From Lonsdalea populi (GTDB taxonomy: Bacteria; Pseudomonadota; Gammaproteobacteria; Enterobacterales; Enterobacteriaceae): a stretch of 64,000 bases of DNA. The stretch lies in the NCBI RefSeq assembly GCF_015999465.1, contig NZ_CP065534.1, forward strand, positions 682,001 through 746,000, given 5' to 3'. The position numbers were made by a program, and so were the translations under genes. This document shows, in pieces, positions 31,677-40,630 of this stretch (within the stretch, counting starts at the first letter, position 1; the number at the start of each line of letters is the position of its first letter). Below the pieces are notes generated by a model. That model was not told the DNA's origin. It made no database searches and saw only the letters and a list, made by a program, of their open reading frames with translations.

Positions 31677-33083
31677 TCAGAGCGGTGATGGGATGACGGA
31701 ATGCGTAATGCCTTGCTGTTCCAGGCGTCGGGCCGCGCGCAGCGCAATGTCTTCACGCCACGGCGCGGCAATCAGCTGAACGCCGATGGGCAGTCCGCCA
31801 TCGGTGAGCAGCGGCACGGTCACCACCGGCAGCCCGACGAACGAAATAGGCTGCGTCAGCATACCCATGCTGGCACGAATGGGCAGATCCGCACCGTTAA
31901 TGCGCATGGTTTCCTGACCGATCGGCGTCGCCGGGCGGGGCGTCGCCGGGGCAATCAACAGGTCGGTGTGTTCGAACAGCGACAGGACTTCCTGCCGGAA
32001 ATGGTTGCGAAAACGCTGTGCCTGTACGTACCACGCCGCCGGGATCATGGCGCCGGCCAGCAGGCGTTCGCGCGAATGCGGCTCGAACTGCTCCGGCACG
32101 CTCCGCAGCGCGGGCAGGTATTGATTACCGCCTTCGCTGGCGGAGATGAGGAAGGCGGCCGTGCGGGCCAGCGCGGCATTGTCGATCAACACATTGTCAT
32201 CGGCTCCCAGCGCCCGGGCGACCCGCAGTACGGCGGTTTTCGCATGTTCGTCGCACCAGTCGGCGAAATAGCCTGCCAGAATTTTGGCGCGCAGCGGCGT
32301 CGTGTCATCGTTCAGCGTGGCCGAGCAGTCCAACGACGAATGCGGCGTTTGAAAACGATCGTGGGCGTCGATGCCTTGCAGCAGATCGAACACCTGCGCC
32401 AGGTCCCCCGTGTTTCGCGCCATCGGGCCGATATGGTCGAGGCTGGCGACGAAAGGCTGCGTGCCGCGGCGGGACAGGCGGCCAAAGGTCGGTTTCATGC
32501 CGAAAATGCCGCACAGCGACGAAGGGACGCGAATGGATCCGTTGGTGTCGCTGCCGAGCGCGAAGGTCACCAGCCCGGCCGCGACCGCCGCCGCCGAACC
32601 GCCGGAGGAGCCGCCCGCGATGCGCGTCACGTCATGCGGGTTGCGGGTTGCGCCATAGTGGGTGTTCTCGGTCGTGAAGCCATAGGCGTAGGCGTCCATG
32701 TTTAACAGCCCCGATAGCAGCGCGCCCTGAGCGCTCAGCCGGCAGACGGCGTAGGCATCCTGCGTGGCGGGGGGACGCTGGCTAAACAGTTTGGCTCCCG
32801 CCAGCGTGGTTTCGCCTGCCACGTCGAACAGGTTTTTGACCGCATACGGCACGCCGGTCAGCACGGGCAGCGCGCAACCGTCGCGGCGTTGCCGGTCGAG
32901 CTGCGCGGCCTCTTCCAGCATGCGCGTCTCGGTGACGCGGGTGTAGGCGTTGAGCTGGGGATTGCGCTCGGCAATGTGCGCCAGCGTCTGGTGGGCAATC
33001 TCCTGTACGGACAGTTCGCCGCGCTCTTGCAGCGCCTGAATCTCATCAATGGAATAGCAGCCGGGGTGGCGTGTCGTACTCAT
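31677..33083 (-). CDS. hpxY: AtzE-family amidase HpxY
   Basis: Amidase-signature hydrolase of 468 aa expected to cleave a ureido or amide bond in oxalurate breakdown. The Ser-cisSer-Lys machinery is visible: K83 in GVPYAVKNLFDV, the GGSSGGSAAAVAAG signature at 157-170, and the nucleophile S183 in GSDTNGSIR. AtzE-type enzymes need a small AtzG-like partner, which here is hpxX, overlapping by four bases. The exact substrate is inference from the Klebsiella hpxWXYZ operon. Confidence 0.92.
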   Translation of the reverse strand: MSTTRHPGCYSIDEIQALQERGELSVQEIAHQTLAHIAERNPQLNAYTRVTETRMLEEAAQLDRQRRDGCALPVLTGVPYAVKNLFDVAGETTLAGAKLFSQRPPATQDAYAVCRLSAQGALLSGLLNMDAYAYGFTTENTHYGATRNPHDVTRIAGGSSGGSAAAVAAGLVTFALGSDTNGSIRVPSSLCGIFGMKPTFGRLSRRGTQPFVASLDHIGPMARNTGDLAQVFDLLQGIDAHDRFQTPHSSLDCSATLNDDTTPLRAKILAGYFADWCDEHAKTAVLRVARALGADDNVLIDNAALARTAAFLISASEGGNQYLPALRSVPEQFEPHSRERLLAGAMIPAAWYVQAQRFRNHFRQEVLSLFEHTDLLIAPATPRPATPIGQETMRINGADLPIRASMGMLTQPISFVGLPVVTVPLLTDGGLPIGVQLIAAPWREDIALRAARRLEQQGITHSVIPSPL

Positions 33084-33277
33084 AACTGATAAACCCCCGC
33101 GACTTCCTGACGTTCGTCCAGCGGAAAGGCCATCAGCGGCAGCGCCATCTCGGCGATGCGGCTGAACTGTCGCTGCAATTCTTCGCGGCGGGCCGGATCC
33201 AGCTCCAGCGCCAGCAACGTTTCCATCTGCCGCAGATAGTCGGCCAGCGCGGCGTCATCCAGTTTTATCTCACTCAT
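33080..33277 (-). CDS. hpxX: Small AtzG-like subunit HpxX (DUF4089)
   Basis: 65-aa helical protein (MSEIKLDDAALADYLRQMET start) that resembles AtzG, the small subunit that stabilises AtzE-type amidases. Its stop overlaps the hpxY start (ATGA), which supports equal production of both. ATG at 33277 has AGGAAA five bases upstream and is preferred over an in-frame start six codons earlier. Confidence 0.88.
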   Translation of the reverse strand: MSEIKLDDAALADYLRQMETLLALELDPARREELQRQFSRIAEMALPLMAFPLDERQEVAGVYQL

Positions 33278-33316
33278 GGTTTCCTCTGTGATCATCGTTG
33301 TCGCGGTCTTGCAGAT

Positions 33317-34903
33317 TTAAAAGCCCAGGGCGCTGCCGTTGCTGCGCGGGTCGAACGCCCCTTCGAGCATACCGTGAGTATGGCGCACGATAGCCCCGGC
33401 GTGTCCGACGCTCTCGCTGAAGTCGGGCAGCATCTCCACCTCATGGCCCAGTCCACGTAGCGTATCGACGGTGGCGGCCGTGAAGCGGCCCTCCAGCTTC
33501 AGGCTATCGGAGGTGTGTCCCCAGGTGCGACCCAATAGCCAGCGCGGCGCGGCGATGGCCTGCTGTAGCGGCAGCCCCTGCACCACGTGGCGGATAAACA
33601 GCGCCGCCTGCGTTTGCGGCTGGCCGTCGCCGCCCATCGATCCGTAGACCATCGTCCGTCCGTCAGACAGCCGTGCGGCGGCGGGATTCAGGGTGTGAAA
33701 TGGCTGCTTGCCTGGTTCCAGCGCCAGCAGGTGCTGGGGATCGAGGCTGAACGAGGCCCCTCGATTCTGCCAGACGATGCCGGTCTCCGGCAGGACGACG
33801 CCGCTGCCGAATTCGTGGTAGATGCTCTGAATAAAGGAAACCGACAGCCCGTTGCCGTCGCACACGCCCATCCAAACGGTGTCGCCCGGGCCTTTACCTT
33901 CCCCCCACGGCGTGGCGGCGTTGGTATCCACGCGGGCGCTCAATGCCTCCAGCGCATCGGCGCTGAGCAGGGCGGGGATATCCTGCGTGACGAGTCTGGG
34001 ATCGGTGATGAAGGCATCGCGCAGTTCGAACGCCAGCTTGGTGGCTTCGACGACGCGGTGGATCGTTTGCGCCTCGTTGAGATCGGCCATATCGAGGCGG
34101 TCGGCGATCCCGAGGATCGCTAACGACACCAGCCCTTGCGTCGGCGGCGCCAGATTGAAGATCTCGCCCTGACTGTGGGCCAGCCTCAGGGGCGCGACGC
34201 GTTTGGCGCGATAGTTCGCCAGATCGTCGCGGGTCACCGGCATCCCGGACTGCGCTATGGCCGCCGCCAGCGTATCGGCCAACGCGCCGCGATAGAAACT
34301 GTCCAGACCGTCTTGCGCCAGCTGCGTCAGCGTGCGGGCAAGATCGGGCTGAACGAAGCGGCTACCGGGGGAAGGGGGGTGACCGTCCGGCAAGAAGACG
34401 CGGCGGAATTCGGCATTGGCGCGGAGAGCCTCAAAATGTTGTGTGAGCGCGTTCGATTGCGAGAGGGTGACGGGAATGCCGTCTTTGGCGTAGCAGATCG
34501 CGTCGGCCAGCAGCCGCGCCAGCGGCAGCGGTGTTCCGCCCAGCTCGGCGGCATAGCGCAGCGCTTCCTGCCATCCGCCGACGGTGCCCGCCACGGTGAT
34601 GGCGGCTTTGGGGCCGCGATGAGGAATGCGCTCCATACCGTCGTACAGCGCGCGGTTGGCCAGCGAGCCCGCCGGGCCGCTGGCGTCGATGGCGATGGGA
34701 TCGCCCTGCGGGGGCACGATCAGCCAGAAACCGTCGCCGCCCAGACTGTTCATATGCGGGTAGACGACGGCGATGGTCGACGCGGCGGCGACCATCGCTT
34801 CGATCGCATTCCCACCCTCCCGCAAAACCGCCTGAGCGGAGGCGCTGGCCAGGTGATGAGGCGTCACCGCCATACCGGCAGGCGCGATATTACTGTGCAT
34901 CAT
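33317..34903 (-). CDS. hpxW: Oxamate amidohydrolase HpxW (gamma-glutamyltranspeptidase-like Ntn hydrolase)
   Basis: Hydrolyses oxamate to oxalate and ammonia, according to work on the Klebsiella enzyme. 528 aa with the GGT fold; the precursor is expected to cut itself before the threonine of GDTVWMGVCDGNG, near residue 345, creating the N-terminal nucleophile. No signal peptide is seen, unlike periplasmic GGTs. Supporting blocks are YPHMNSLGGDGFWLI near 48 and YGSMGGDGQPQTQA near 425. First gene of hpxWXYZ, behind a sigma-54-type promoter, divergent from hpxU. Confidence 0.93.
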   Translation of the reverse strand: MMHSNIAPAGMAVTPHHLASASAQAVLREGGNAIEAMVAAASTIAVVYPHMNSLGGDGFWLIVPPQGDPIAIDASGPAGSLANRALYDGMERIPHRGPKAAITVAGTVGGWQEALRYAAELGGTPLPLARLLADAICYAKDGIPVTLSQSNALTQHFEALRANAEFRRVFLPDGHPPSPGSRFVQPDLARTLTQLAQDGLDSFYRGALADTLAAAIAQSGMPVTRDDLANYRAKRVAPLRLAHSQGEIFNLAPPTQGLVSLAILGIADRLDMADLNEAQTIHRVVEATKLAFELRDAFITDPRLVTQDIPALLSADALEALSARVDTNAATPWGEGKGPGDTVWMGVCDGNGLSVSFIQSIYHEFGSGVVLPETGIVWQNRGASFSLDPQHLLALEPGKQPFHTLNPAAARLSDGRTMVYGSMGGDGQPQTQAALFIRHVVQGLPLQQAIAAPRWLLGRTWGHTSDSLKLEGRFTAATVDTLRGLGHEVEMLPDFSESVGHAGAIVRHTHGMLEGAFDPRSNGSALGF

Positions 34904-35021
34904 AGAAAAAGATCCCCAACGCTAGGAGGGCCAGACTCCGGCGCTCAACGCTGGCGAGTGATAGTCAGAAGCCGGACGTCGCGTCGCGAGGGCTGCCCAG
35001 GGACAATCGATTACAGACAAA

Positions 35022-35038
35022 AGCAAGAAGCATTCCAC
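35022..35038 (-). promoter_or_regulatory. Sigma-54-type promoter of hpxWXYZ
   Basis: GTGGAATGCTTCTTGCT on the minus strand has the GG-N10-GC spacing, with TTGCT as a full -12 element and TGGAA as a near-consensus -24. The predicted start is near 35011, about 108 bases before hpxW. A TGATAGT half-site at 34959-34965, like the dyad before the ABC operon, lies within the leader. Confidence 0.5.
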
Positions 35039-35125
35039 TCTTTTTCCTCTTGCCGCTCTCGATGAGAGGTGTGCTAAGGTGCAGCGATACCGTCAATGGC
35101 TGAAACGAAAGTTACAGAGGCAGAC

Positions 35126-35965
35126 ATGAAGCAGATTGATGAACGGCTACGCAGCCATTTTGATGCGCTCTCTCCACAGGAGCGGCGGGTCGCGGCGTTT
35201 ATTTTCGATCACCTCGACGACCTCATCAGTTATAACAGCGCGGAGCTGTCGCGGCTGTGCGGCGTCTCCAAGGCGACCGTCAGCCGTCTGTTTCGTCGCC
35301 TCGGCTACCCCAGTTACCGGGAAATGCGCGATGAGTTGCGCACGCTGCGCCAAAGCGGTATGCCGCTGGCCGATAACCGCGACGCGGTGCAGGGAAATAC
35401 CCTGCTGGCGCGTCACTATAAGCAGGAGATGGCGAACCTGACCCTGTGGGTCAGTCAGATCGATCCGGTGCAGTTCGGCGCGGTGCTCGCCGCGCTACAG
35501 CAGGCCCAGCGCGTCTGCCTGATCGGGCTGCGCAACAGCTATCCGCTGGCGCTGCATCTGCGCCAACAGCTGTTGCAAGTGAGGCCGCAGGTCTGTCTTT
35601 TGGCGCAGCCGGGTCAGACGCTGGCGGAAGAGCTGGCCGACCTGAGTCCGCAGGATGTCGTGATCGTGGCCGCGTTTCGTCGTCGTCCCCGACTGATCCC
35701 GTCTCTGCTACGCCAGCTACAGGAAAAGCAGGTGCCGGTGCTGCTGCTGTGCGAACCGCAGGCCCACCGTCTGCAACCGCTGGCGACGTGGACGCTGAGC
35801 GCGCCGCTGGACAGCGTCTCCGCCTTCGATAGCTACGCCTCTGCGATGGGCCTGGTCAATCTGCTGAGCAACGCGTTGCTGCACGAAATGTTGCAGGACG
35901 GGCGTCAGCGTATCCATCACATCGCCGATCTGTATCAACGGCTGGATGAGTTGGAGCTGCGCTAG
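35126..35965 (+). CDS. hpxU: MurR/RpiR-family regulator HpxU
   Basis: 279-aa regulator with an N-terminal HTH_6 domain (about residues 1-75; LSRLCGVSKATVSRLFRRLGY) and a C-terminal SIS sugar- or ligand-binding domain (about 115-245). Divergent from hpxWXYZ and upstream of the ABC-hpxJK operon, so both are likely targets. ATG at 35126 has GAGG six bases upstream; an in-frame ATG at 35096 is possible. The ligand is unknown; most SIS regulators bind phosphosugars, so an oxalurate or ureide signal would be unusual. Confidence 0.85.
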   Translation: MKQIDERLRSHFDALSPQERRVAAFIFDHLDDLISYNSAELSRLCGVSKATVSRLFRRLGYPSYREMRDELRTLRQSGMPLADNRDAVQGNTLLARHYKQEMANLTLWVSQIDPVQFGAVLAALQQAQRVCLIGLRNSYPLALHLRQQLLQVRPQVCLLAQPGQTLAEELADLSPQDVVIVAAFRRRPRLIPSLLRQLQEKQVPVLLLCEPQAHRLQPLATWTLSAPLDSVSAFDSYASAMGLVNLLSNALLHEMLQDGRQRIHHIADLYQRLDELELR

Positions 35966-36186
35966 GCGGAGGCGTCCCATCGGCAATAACGGGCAATCCG
36001 CGTCGCCATTCCAGACGCGCTGCCCTCTGGCTCTCGTCCAGGCCCCTATCTCAGAAACTATCCTCAGCATTTACTCCCCAGAACGTCGGCAGCAGGTTTT
36101 TTTCGTCCTTCCCCTGAGTGGGCGATGGCGGCAACAGCATCATGCCGCATGAATGCCGATAGTGCTCAGCGATGAGCCGGTTTTCA

Positions 36187-36220
36187 GCACCAAAATAGTG
36201 CCTTTGCTTCTCTATGGTGC
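36187..36220 (+). promoter_or_regulatory. NtrC-type enhancer sites
   Basis: GCACCAAAATAGTGC (36187-36201) is a perfect match to the GCACY-N5-RGTGC NtrC consensus. GCTTCTCTATGGTGC (36206-36220) has one perfect half. They lie about 170-200 bases before the predicted sigma-54 transcript start, a usual distance for an enhancer. Confidence 0.6.
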
Positions 36221-36360
36221 GTCGTGTCGGGGGCATGTCTTCGTTTGATGTCTGCCGTTCTGCGCGATGATTTTCTCCGCTTACTCTGATAAAAGGCCTA
36301 TCTATAGGACTGTCCGCGCTTTTTTCTGACGCGGCTCGCACCCTGGCAACCACCTCACTG

Positions 36361-36377
36361 TTGGCATATATTTTGCT
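36361..36377 (+). promoter_or_regulatory. Sigma-54 promoter of the ABC-hpxJK operon
   Basis: TTGGCATATATTTTGCT has TTGGCA at -24, TTGCT at -12 and exactly ten bases between GG and GC. The predicted transcript start is near 36388, 67 bases before the first gene. Confidence 0.7.
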
Positions 36378-36391
36378 CACCTTCATGTAAC

Positions 36392-36406
36392 GATAGTTTC
36401 ACTATC
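36392..36406 (+). promoter_or_regulatory. Candidate HpxU operator
   Basis: GATAGTTTCACTATC is a six-bp perfect inverted repeat with three-base spacer at about +5 to +19 of the predicted sigma-54 transcript. Binding here would block elongation or open-complex formation. The HpxU assignment rests on gene position only. Confidence 0.45.
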
Positions 36407-36454
36407 ATTTATTAAGAATCTTTTGTTTCAAATTGGCTAACCAGGAGCAGAGCG

Positions 36455-37246
36455 ATGAATATCAGAAAAGGTTTCTTGGCCGTGATAAGCGCGGCGCTGT
36501 TTTTCGTTCAGGCCGGCTACGCCCTGGCCGACCAGTTGCAGGACATCGAGAAGCGCGGCGTGCTGCGCGTCGCCGTGCCGCAAGACTTCCCGCCGTTTGG
36601 CTCGGTCGGCACGGACCTTCAGCCGCAGGGTTACGATATCGACATGGCCCGTTATCTGGCCAGCGAGATGAAACTAAAGTTGCAACTGGTGCCCGTCACC
36701 AGCGCTAACCGGGTGCCTTATCTGCAAACCAACAAGGTGGATCTGGTGATCTCCAGTCTGGGTAAAAACGCCGAACGCGAAAAGGTGATCGACTTTAGTC
36801 GCGCCTACGCGCCGTTCTTCCTGGGCGTGTTCGGACCGAAAGACAGCGATCTCGCTAATCCTCAAGCGCTGGCGGGCAAAAGCGTGGGCGTCACCCGCGG
36901 CGCGGTAGAGGACATGGTGCTGACCGACCTTGCGCCGAAAGAGGCGCAGCTGAAGCGCTATGAGGACAACAACACCACGCTGTCGGCTTATCTGTCCGGA
37001 CAGGTGCAGTACATCGCGACCGGCAACCTGGTGGTCGCGGCCATCGCCGCGCAGAATCCGACGAAAGCGCCGGTGGCGAAATTCATGCTGAAAGATTCAC
37101 CGTGCTTTATCGGCCTGAAAAAAGACGAACCCGCATTGAAAGAGAAGATCAATGCGCTGATCGAAAAGGCGGTGAAAGACAATATGCTGAACGGCCTGTC
37201 GCAAAAGTGGTTGAAGGCCCCGCTGCCCGCGAATCTGGACGCGTGA
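36455..37246 (+). CDS. ABC transporter substrate-binding protein (SBP_bac_3), ureide-type
   Basis: Periplasmic solute-binding protein of the polar amino-acid family, 263 aa. A signal peptide ends near GYALA-DQLQ (about residue 25). The mature domain starts DIEKRGVLRVAVPQDFPPFG and contains the ligand-loop QPQGYDIDMARYLA near 58 and NKVDLVISSLGKNAEREKVIDFS near 92. It is the first gene of a six-gene operon with two permeases, an ATPase, hpxJ and hpxK, equivalent in layout to Klebsiella hpxFGHIJK. The substrate is probably allantoate or another ureide, by context. CAGGAG precedes the ATG. Confidence 0.85.
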   Translation: MNIRKGFLAVISAALFFVQAGYALADQLQDIEKRGVLRVAVPQDFPPFGSVGTDLQPQGYDIDMARYLASEMKLKLQLVPVTSANRVPYLQTNKVDLVISSLGKNAEREKVIDFSRAYAPFFLGVFGPKDSDLANPQALAGKSVGVTRGAVEDMVLTDLAPKEAQLKRYEDNNTTLSAYLSGQVQYIATGNLVVAAIAAQNPTKAPVAKFMLKDSPCFIGLKKDEPALKEKINALIEKAVKDNMLNGLSQKWLKAPLPANLDA

Positions 37247-37258
37247 GGGTAACGACGG

Positions 37259-37927
37259 ATGACCTATCAGCTTAATTTCGCGGCGTTGTGGCCTTACTGG
37301 CCGGATATGCTGGACGGTCTGTGGGTCACCGTACAACTGACGGTGCTCGCCACGGCCGGCGGCATCGCCATCGGCATTTGCGGTGCGGCGCTGCGCAGCG
37401 GCAAGCCGAACCTGTTGAGCGGGCTGTGGGGCGTTTACGTCGAGGCGATTCGTAATACGCCGTTCGTGGTGCAGCTGTTCTTTATCGTGTTCGGTCTGCC
37501 GGGGCTGGGGCTAAAGTTAACCGCAGGCGAGGCGGCGTTGATCGCCATGCTGGTGAACCTGGGGGCCTACAGCACCGAGATCATCCGCGCGGGCATTCAG
37601 GTGACGCCGAAAGGGCAGTGGGAAGCCTGCCGGGTATTGGGACTGACGCGCACGCAGACGTTTCTGCGGGTGATCCTGCCGCCGGCGCTGCAACGGATTT
37701 ATCCGGCGCTGGTCAGCCAGTGCATCATCGTGATGCTCGGCTCTTCGGTCGTCTCGCAGGTGTCGTATGAAGAGCTGACCTTCGCCGCCAATCTGATTCA
37801 ATCTCGCACCTTCTTAAGCTTTGAGGTGTATCTGGTCACCACGCTGCTGTATCTGGCATTGTCGCTGCTGATGCGCCAACTGCTGCTGCTGCTGGGGCGA
37901 CGTTTTCTGGGAACGCAGAGCGCATGA
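37259..37927 (+). CDS. ABC transporter permease, HisM/GlnP type (first)
   Basis: Polar amino-acid-type ABC permease, 222 aa with about five membrane segments. The N-terminal MLDGLWVTVQLTVLAT block and the EAA loop EACRVLGLTRTQTFLRVILP near residue 120 are typical. It begins 12 bases after the binding-protein gene and overlaps the next permease by four bases (ATGA), so the pair probably forms a heterodimer. Confidence 0.88.
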   Translation: MTYQLNFAALWPYWPDMLDGLWVTVQLTVLATAGGIAIGICGAALRSGKPNLLSGLWGVYVEAIRNTPFVVQLFFIVFGLPGLGLKLTAGEAALIAMLVNLGAYSTEIIRAGIQVTPKGQWEACRVLGLTRTQTFLRVILPPALQRIYPALVSQCIIVMLGSSVVSQVSYEELTFAANLIQSRTFLSFEVYLVTTLLYLALSLLMRQLLLLLGRRFLGTQSA

Positions 37928-38580
37928 TGAACTTTACCGACTGGGATATCGTGCGCAACCTGCTGCTGGCGGGGCGCTGGACAGTGTTGCTGTCGCTGAC
38001 CGCGTTCCTCGGCGGAGCGCTGGTAACGCTGCCGCTGTTGCTGTTGCGCCTGACCCGCCGTCCCTGGCCGCTGCGGTTGACCCGCGCCTACGCCAATCTG
38101 TTTCAGGGCACGCCGCTGCTGATGCAGCTGTTCCTCGCTTTCTTTGGTCTGGGCCTGTTCGGCATCGACGTCAGCCCGTGGGTGGCCGCCGCGCTGGCGC
38201 TGGCGCTTTTCACCAGCGCGTTTTTAGTGGACATCTGGCACGGCAGCGTGCTGGCGCTGCCGCGCGGCCAGTGGGAAGCCTCGCGCTGTCTGGGGCTGAA
38301 CTTCTGGCAAACCTTGAGCCGGGTCGTCGCGCCGCAGGCGATGCGTATCGCCATCGCCCCGACGGTCGGCTTTTCCGTGCAGGTCATCAAGGGCACGGCG
38401 CTGGCGTCCATTATCGGCTTTGTCGAGATGACCAAGGCCGGGATCATGCTGAACAACGTCACCTATCAGCCCTTTAAGGTGTTTGGTCTGGTGGCGCTCG
38501 GCTACTTCCTGCTGTGTTATCCGCTGTCTTACTACAGCCGCTATCTGGAGAAGAAATTTAATGCCGCTCATCACCATTAA
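37924..38580 (+). CDS. ABC transporter permease, HisM/GlnP type (second)
   Basis: 218-aa partner permease. Its EAA loop is EASRCLGLNFWQTLSRVVAP near residue 118 and QGTPLLMQLFLAFFGLGLF lies near 62. The start overlaps the first permease and the end overlaps the ATPase gene by 20 bases, so translation of all three subunits is coupled. Confidence 0.88.
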   Translation: MMNFTDWDIVRNLLLAGRWTVLLSLTAFLGGALVTLPLLLLRLTRRPWPLRLTRAYANLFQGTPLLMQLFLAFFGLGLFGIDVSPWVAAALALALFTSAFLVDIWHGSVLALPRGQWEASRCLGLNFWQTLSRVVAPQAMRIAIAPTVGFSVQVIKGTALASIIGFVEMTKAGIMLNNVTYQPFKVFGLVALGYFLLCYPLSYYSRYLEKKFNAAHHH

Positions 38581-39304
38581 TCAGGTACATAAGTTTTACG
38601 GCCAAAACCACGTGTTAAAAGGCGTGGATCTGGACATCGAGATGGGCGAGGTGATCTCCATTATCGGGCGCAGCGGCTCGGGGAAAAGTACCCTGCTGCG
38701 CTGCGTCAACGGCCTGGAAGGCTATCAGGAAGGCAGCATCAAGCTGGGCGGAATCACCATCACCGACCGGGAATCTCAGGCGCGTGAGATCAGCCGTTCC
38801 GTCGGCATGATTTTCCAAAATTTCAATTTGTTCCCGCATATGACCGCGCTGGAAAATGTGATGCTGGCGCCCCGGTTGGTGCTGGGCAAAAGCGCGGTGG
38901 AGTGCCGCAGTCTGGGCGAACAGATGCTGGACAAAGTCGGGCTGGGCGAACGGCGGGACTATTATCCCGCCAATCTCTCCGGCGGACAGCAGCAGCGTGT
39001 GGCTATCGCCCGCGCATTGGCGATGAATCCGAAGGTACTGTTGTGCGACGAAATTACCTCGGCGCTGGATCCGGAGCTGGTGGGTGAAGTGCTCAAAGTG
39101 CTGGAACAGCTGGCGGCGGAGGGCATGACGCTGATTCTGGTCACCCACGAAATGAACTTCGCCCGCGAAGTCGGCGACCGCGTGGTGTTTATGCATCAGG
39201 GCAAGGTGTGGGAGCAGGGTGAAAGCCGCCGCCTGTTCGCCGAGCCGCAGACCCCGGAACTGAAACAGTTTATCGCCTCCGTGCGCGGGCTGACGGAAGC
39301 TTGA
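38561..39304 (+). CDS. ABC transporter ATP-binding protein, polar amino-acid/ureide type
   Basis: 247-aa ATPase starting MPLITINQVHKFYG inside the end of the second permease gene. Walker A is [13 protein letters not shown] near residue 35, the signature LSGGQQQRVAIARAL near 142, and Walker B VLLCDEITSALD near 164. The cysteine in LLCDE is usual for this subfamily (GlnQ-like). It completes a four-gene importer upstream of hpxJ. Confidence 0.9.
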   Translation: MPLITINQVHKFYGQNHVLKGVDLDIEMGEVISIIGRSGSGKSTLLRCVNGLEGYQEGSIKLGGITITDRESQAREISRSVGMIFQNFNLFPHMTALENVMLAPRLVLGKSAVECRSLGEQMLDKVGLGERRDYYPANLSGGQQQRVAIARALAMNPKVLLCDEITSALDPELVGEVLKVLEQLAAEGMTLILVTHEMNFAREVGDRVVFMHQGKVWEQGESRRLFAEPQTPELKQFIASVRGLTEA

Positions 39305-39385
39305 CGCGCGGCGCAGCCGGTATGCCTTTCTCCGACCAACGCGTCAACGCACACCATGAATCAAGGACATCAGGAGTTAACCACT

Positions 39386-40630
39386 ATGCAAAGCGAACCG
39401 TTCGCTCAAATCAATCCGCCTCATCGTCTGCTGATGGGGCCGGGCCCGATTAACGCCGATCCGCGCGTTCTCCGGGCGATGTCCAGCCAGTTGATTGGCC
39501 AGTACGACCCGGTGATGACCGGTTACATGAATCAGGTTATGGCGCTGTATCGGCAGTTGTTCCGCACCGAAAACCGCTGGACAATGCTGGTGGACGGCAC
39601 CTCGCGATCCGGTATCGAAGCCATTCTGGTTTCTGCGATCCGCCCCGGCGATCGGGTTCTGGTGCCGGTTTTCGGACGCTTTGGCCACCTATTGTGCGAG
39701 ATTGCCCGGCGCTGCCGCGCCGAGGTGCATACGATTGAAGCGCCGTGGGGCGAAGTCTTTACGCCTGACCGCATCGAAGAGGCCGTGAAGCGGGTTAAAC
39801 CGCGTCTGCTGCTGACCGTCCAGGGCGACACGTCGACGACGATGCTGCAGCCGCTGGACGAACTCGGCGATATCTGCCGACGTCATGGCGTGCTGTTTTA
39901 CACCGATGCCACCGCGTCTTTTGGCGGTAATCCGCTGGAGACCGACGCCTGGGGGCTGGACGGGGTGTCCGCCGGCTTGCAGAAGTGCCTCGGCGGTCCG
40001 TCCGGCAGTTCTCCGGTGACGATCAGCGAGCGCATGGAAGCGGCGATCCGCCAGCGCAAATGCGTGGAGCAGGGGATCCGCACCGACGATCATCATGATG
40101 GCGACGAGGAGATGGTGTACTCCAACTACTTCGATCTGGGCATGATCATGGACTACTGGGGGCCGGAGCGGCTCAACCACCACACCGAAGCGACCAGTAT
40201 GCTGTTCGCCGCCCGCGAGTGCGCCCGCATTATTCTGGAAGAGGGGCTGGACGCATGCATCGCCCGCCACGCGCTGCACGGTCAGGCGCTGTTGGCCGGG
40301 ATCGAAGGCATGGGCCTGCAGGCCTACGGCGATCCGGCGCATCGCATGAACAACGTATTAGGCGTGACGATCCCCGAAGGCATTCACGGTGAATCCGTGC
40401 GTAAGCGGCTGCTGGAGGATTTCGCCATTGAGATCGGCACCTCTTTCGGCCCGCTGCAGGGCAAGATCTGGCGGATCGGCACCATGGGCTACAACGCGCG
40501 CAAAGATTGCGTGATGCAGACGCTGACCGCGCTGGAAGCCGTACTGAACCGTCTGGGTTTCCGCTCGGAGCAGGGCGCGGCGTTGCAGGCTGCATGGGAT
40601 GTCTACGCCTCTCAGCAGGCGTCCGCATGA
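39386..40630 (+). CDS. hpxJ: (S)-ureidoglycine--glyoxylate aminotransferase HpxJ
   Basis: Class V PLP aminotransferase, 414 aa, moving the amino group of ureidoglycine to glyoxylate to give oxalurate and glycine. The PLP lysine is in VSAGLQKCLGGPSG near residue 198; the phosphate-binding DGTSRSGIEA lies near 70 and TDATASFGGNPLETD near 173. ATG at 39386 follows AGGAG with nine-base spacing and matches the usual family start better than an ATG ten codons upstream. It overlaps hpxK by four bases. Confidence 0.93.
   Translation: MQSEPFAQINPPHRLLMGPGPINADPRVLRAMSSQLIGQYDPVMTGYMNQVMALYRQLFRTENRWTMLVDGTSRSGIEAILVSAIRPGDRVLVPVFGRFGHLLCEIARRCRAEVHTIEAPWGEVFTPDRIEEAVKRVKPRLLLTVQGDTSTTMLQPLDELGDICRRHGVLFYTDATASFGGNPLETDAWGLDGVSAGLQKCLGGPSGSSPVTISERMEAAIRQRKCVEQGIRTDDHHDGDEEMVYSNYFDLGMIMDYWGPERLNHHTEATSMLFAARECARIILEEGLDACIARHALHGQALLAGIEGMGLQAYGDPAHRMNNVLGVTIPEGIHGESVRKRLLEDFAIEIGTSFGPLQGKIWRIGTMGYNARKDCVMQTLTALEAVLNRLGFRSEQGAALQAAWDVYASQQASA

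Larger units (their letters stand above)
35966..36454. other. hpxU-ABC operon intergenic control region
   Basis: About 490 bases with no credible gene. It carries a perfect NtrC-type site (36187-36201), a weaker one (36206-36220), a sigma-54-type promoter (36361-36377) and a dyad (36392-36406), each listed separately. Confidence 0.6.

Noticed and set aside
31701..32705. Plus-strand open frame opposite hpxY
   Set aside because: Antisense to a conserved amidase; arginine- and glycine-rich product without recognisable motif.
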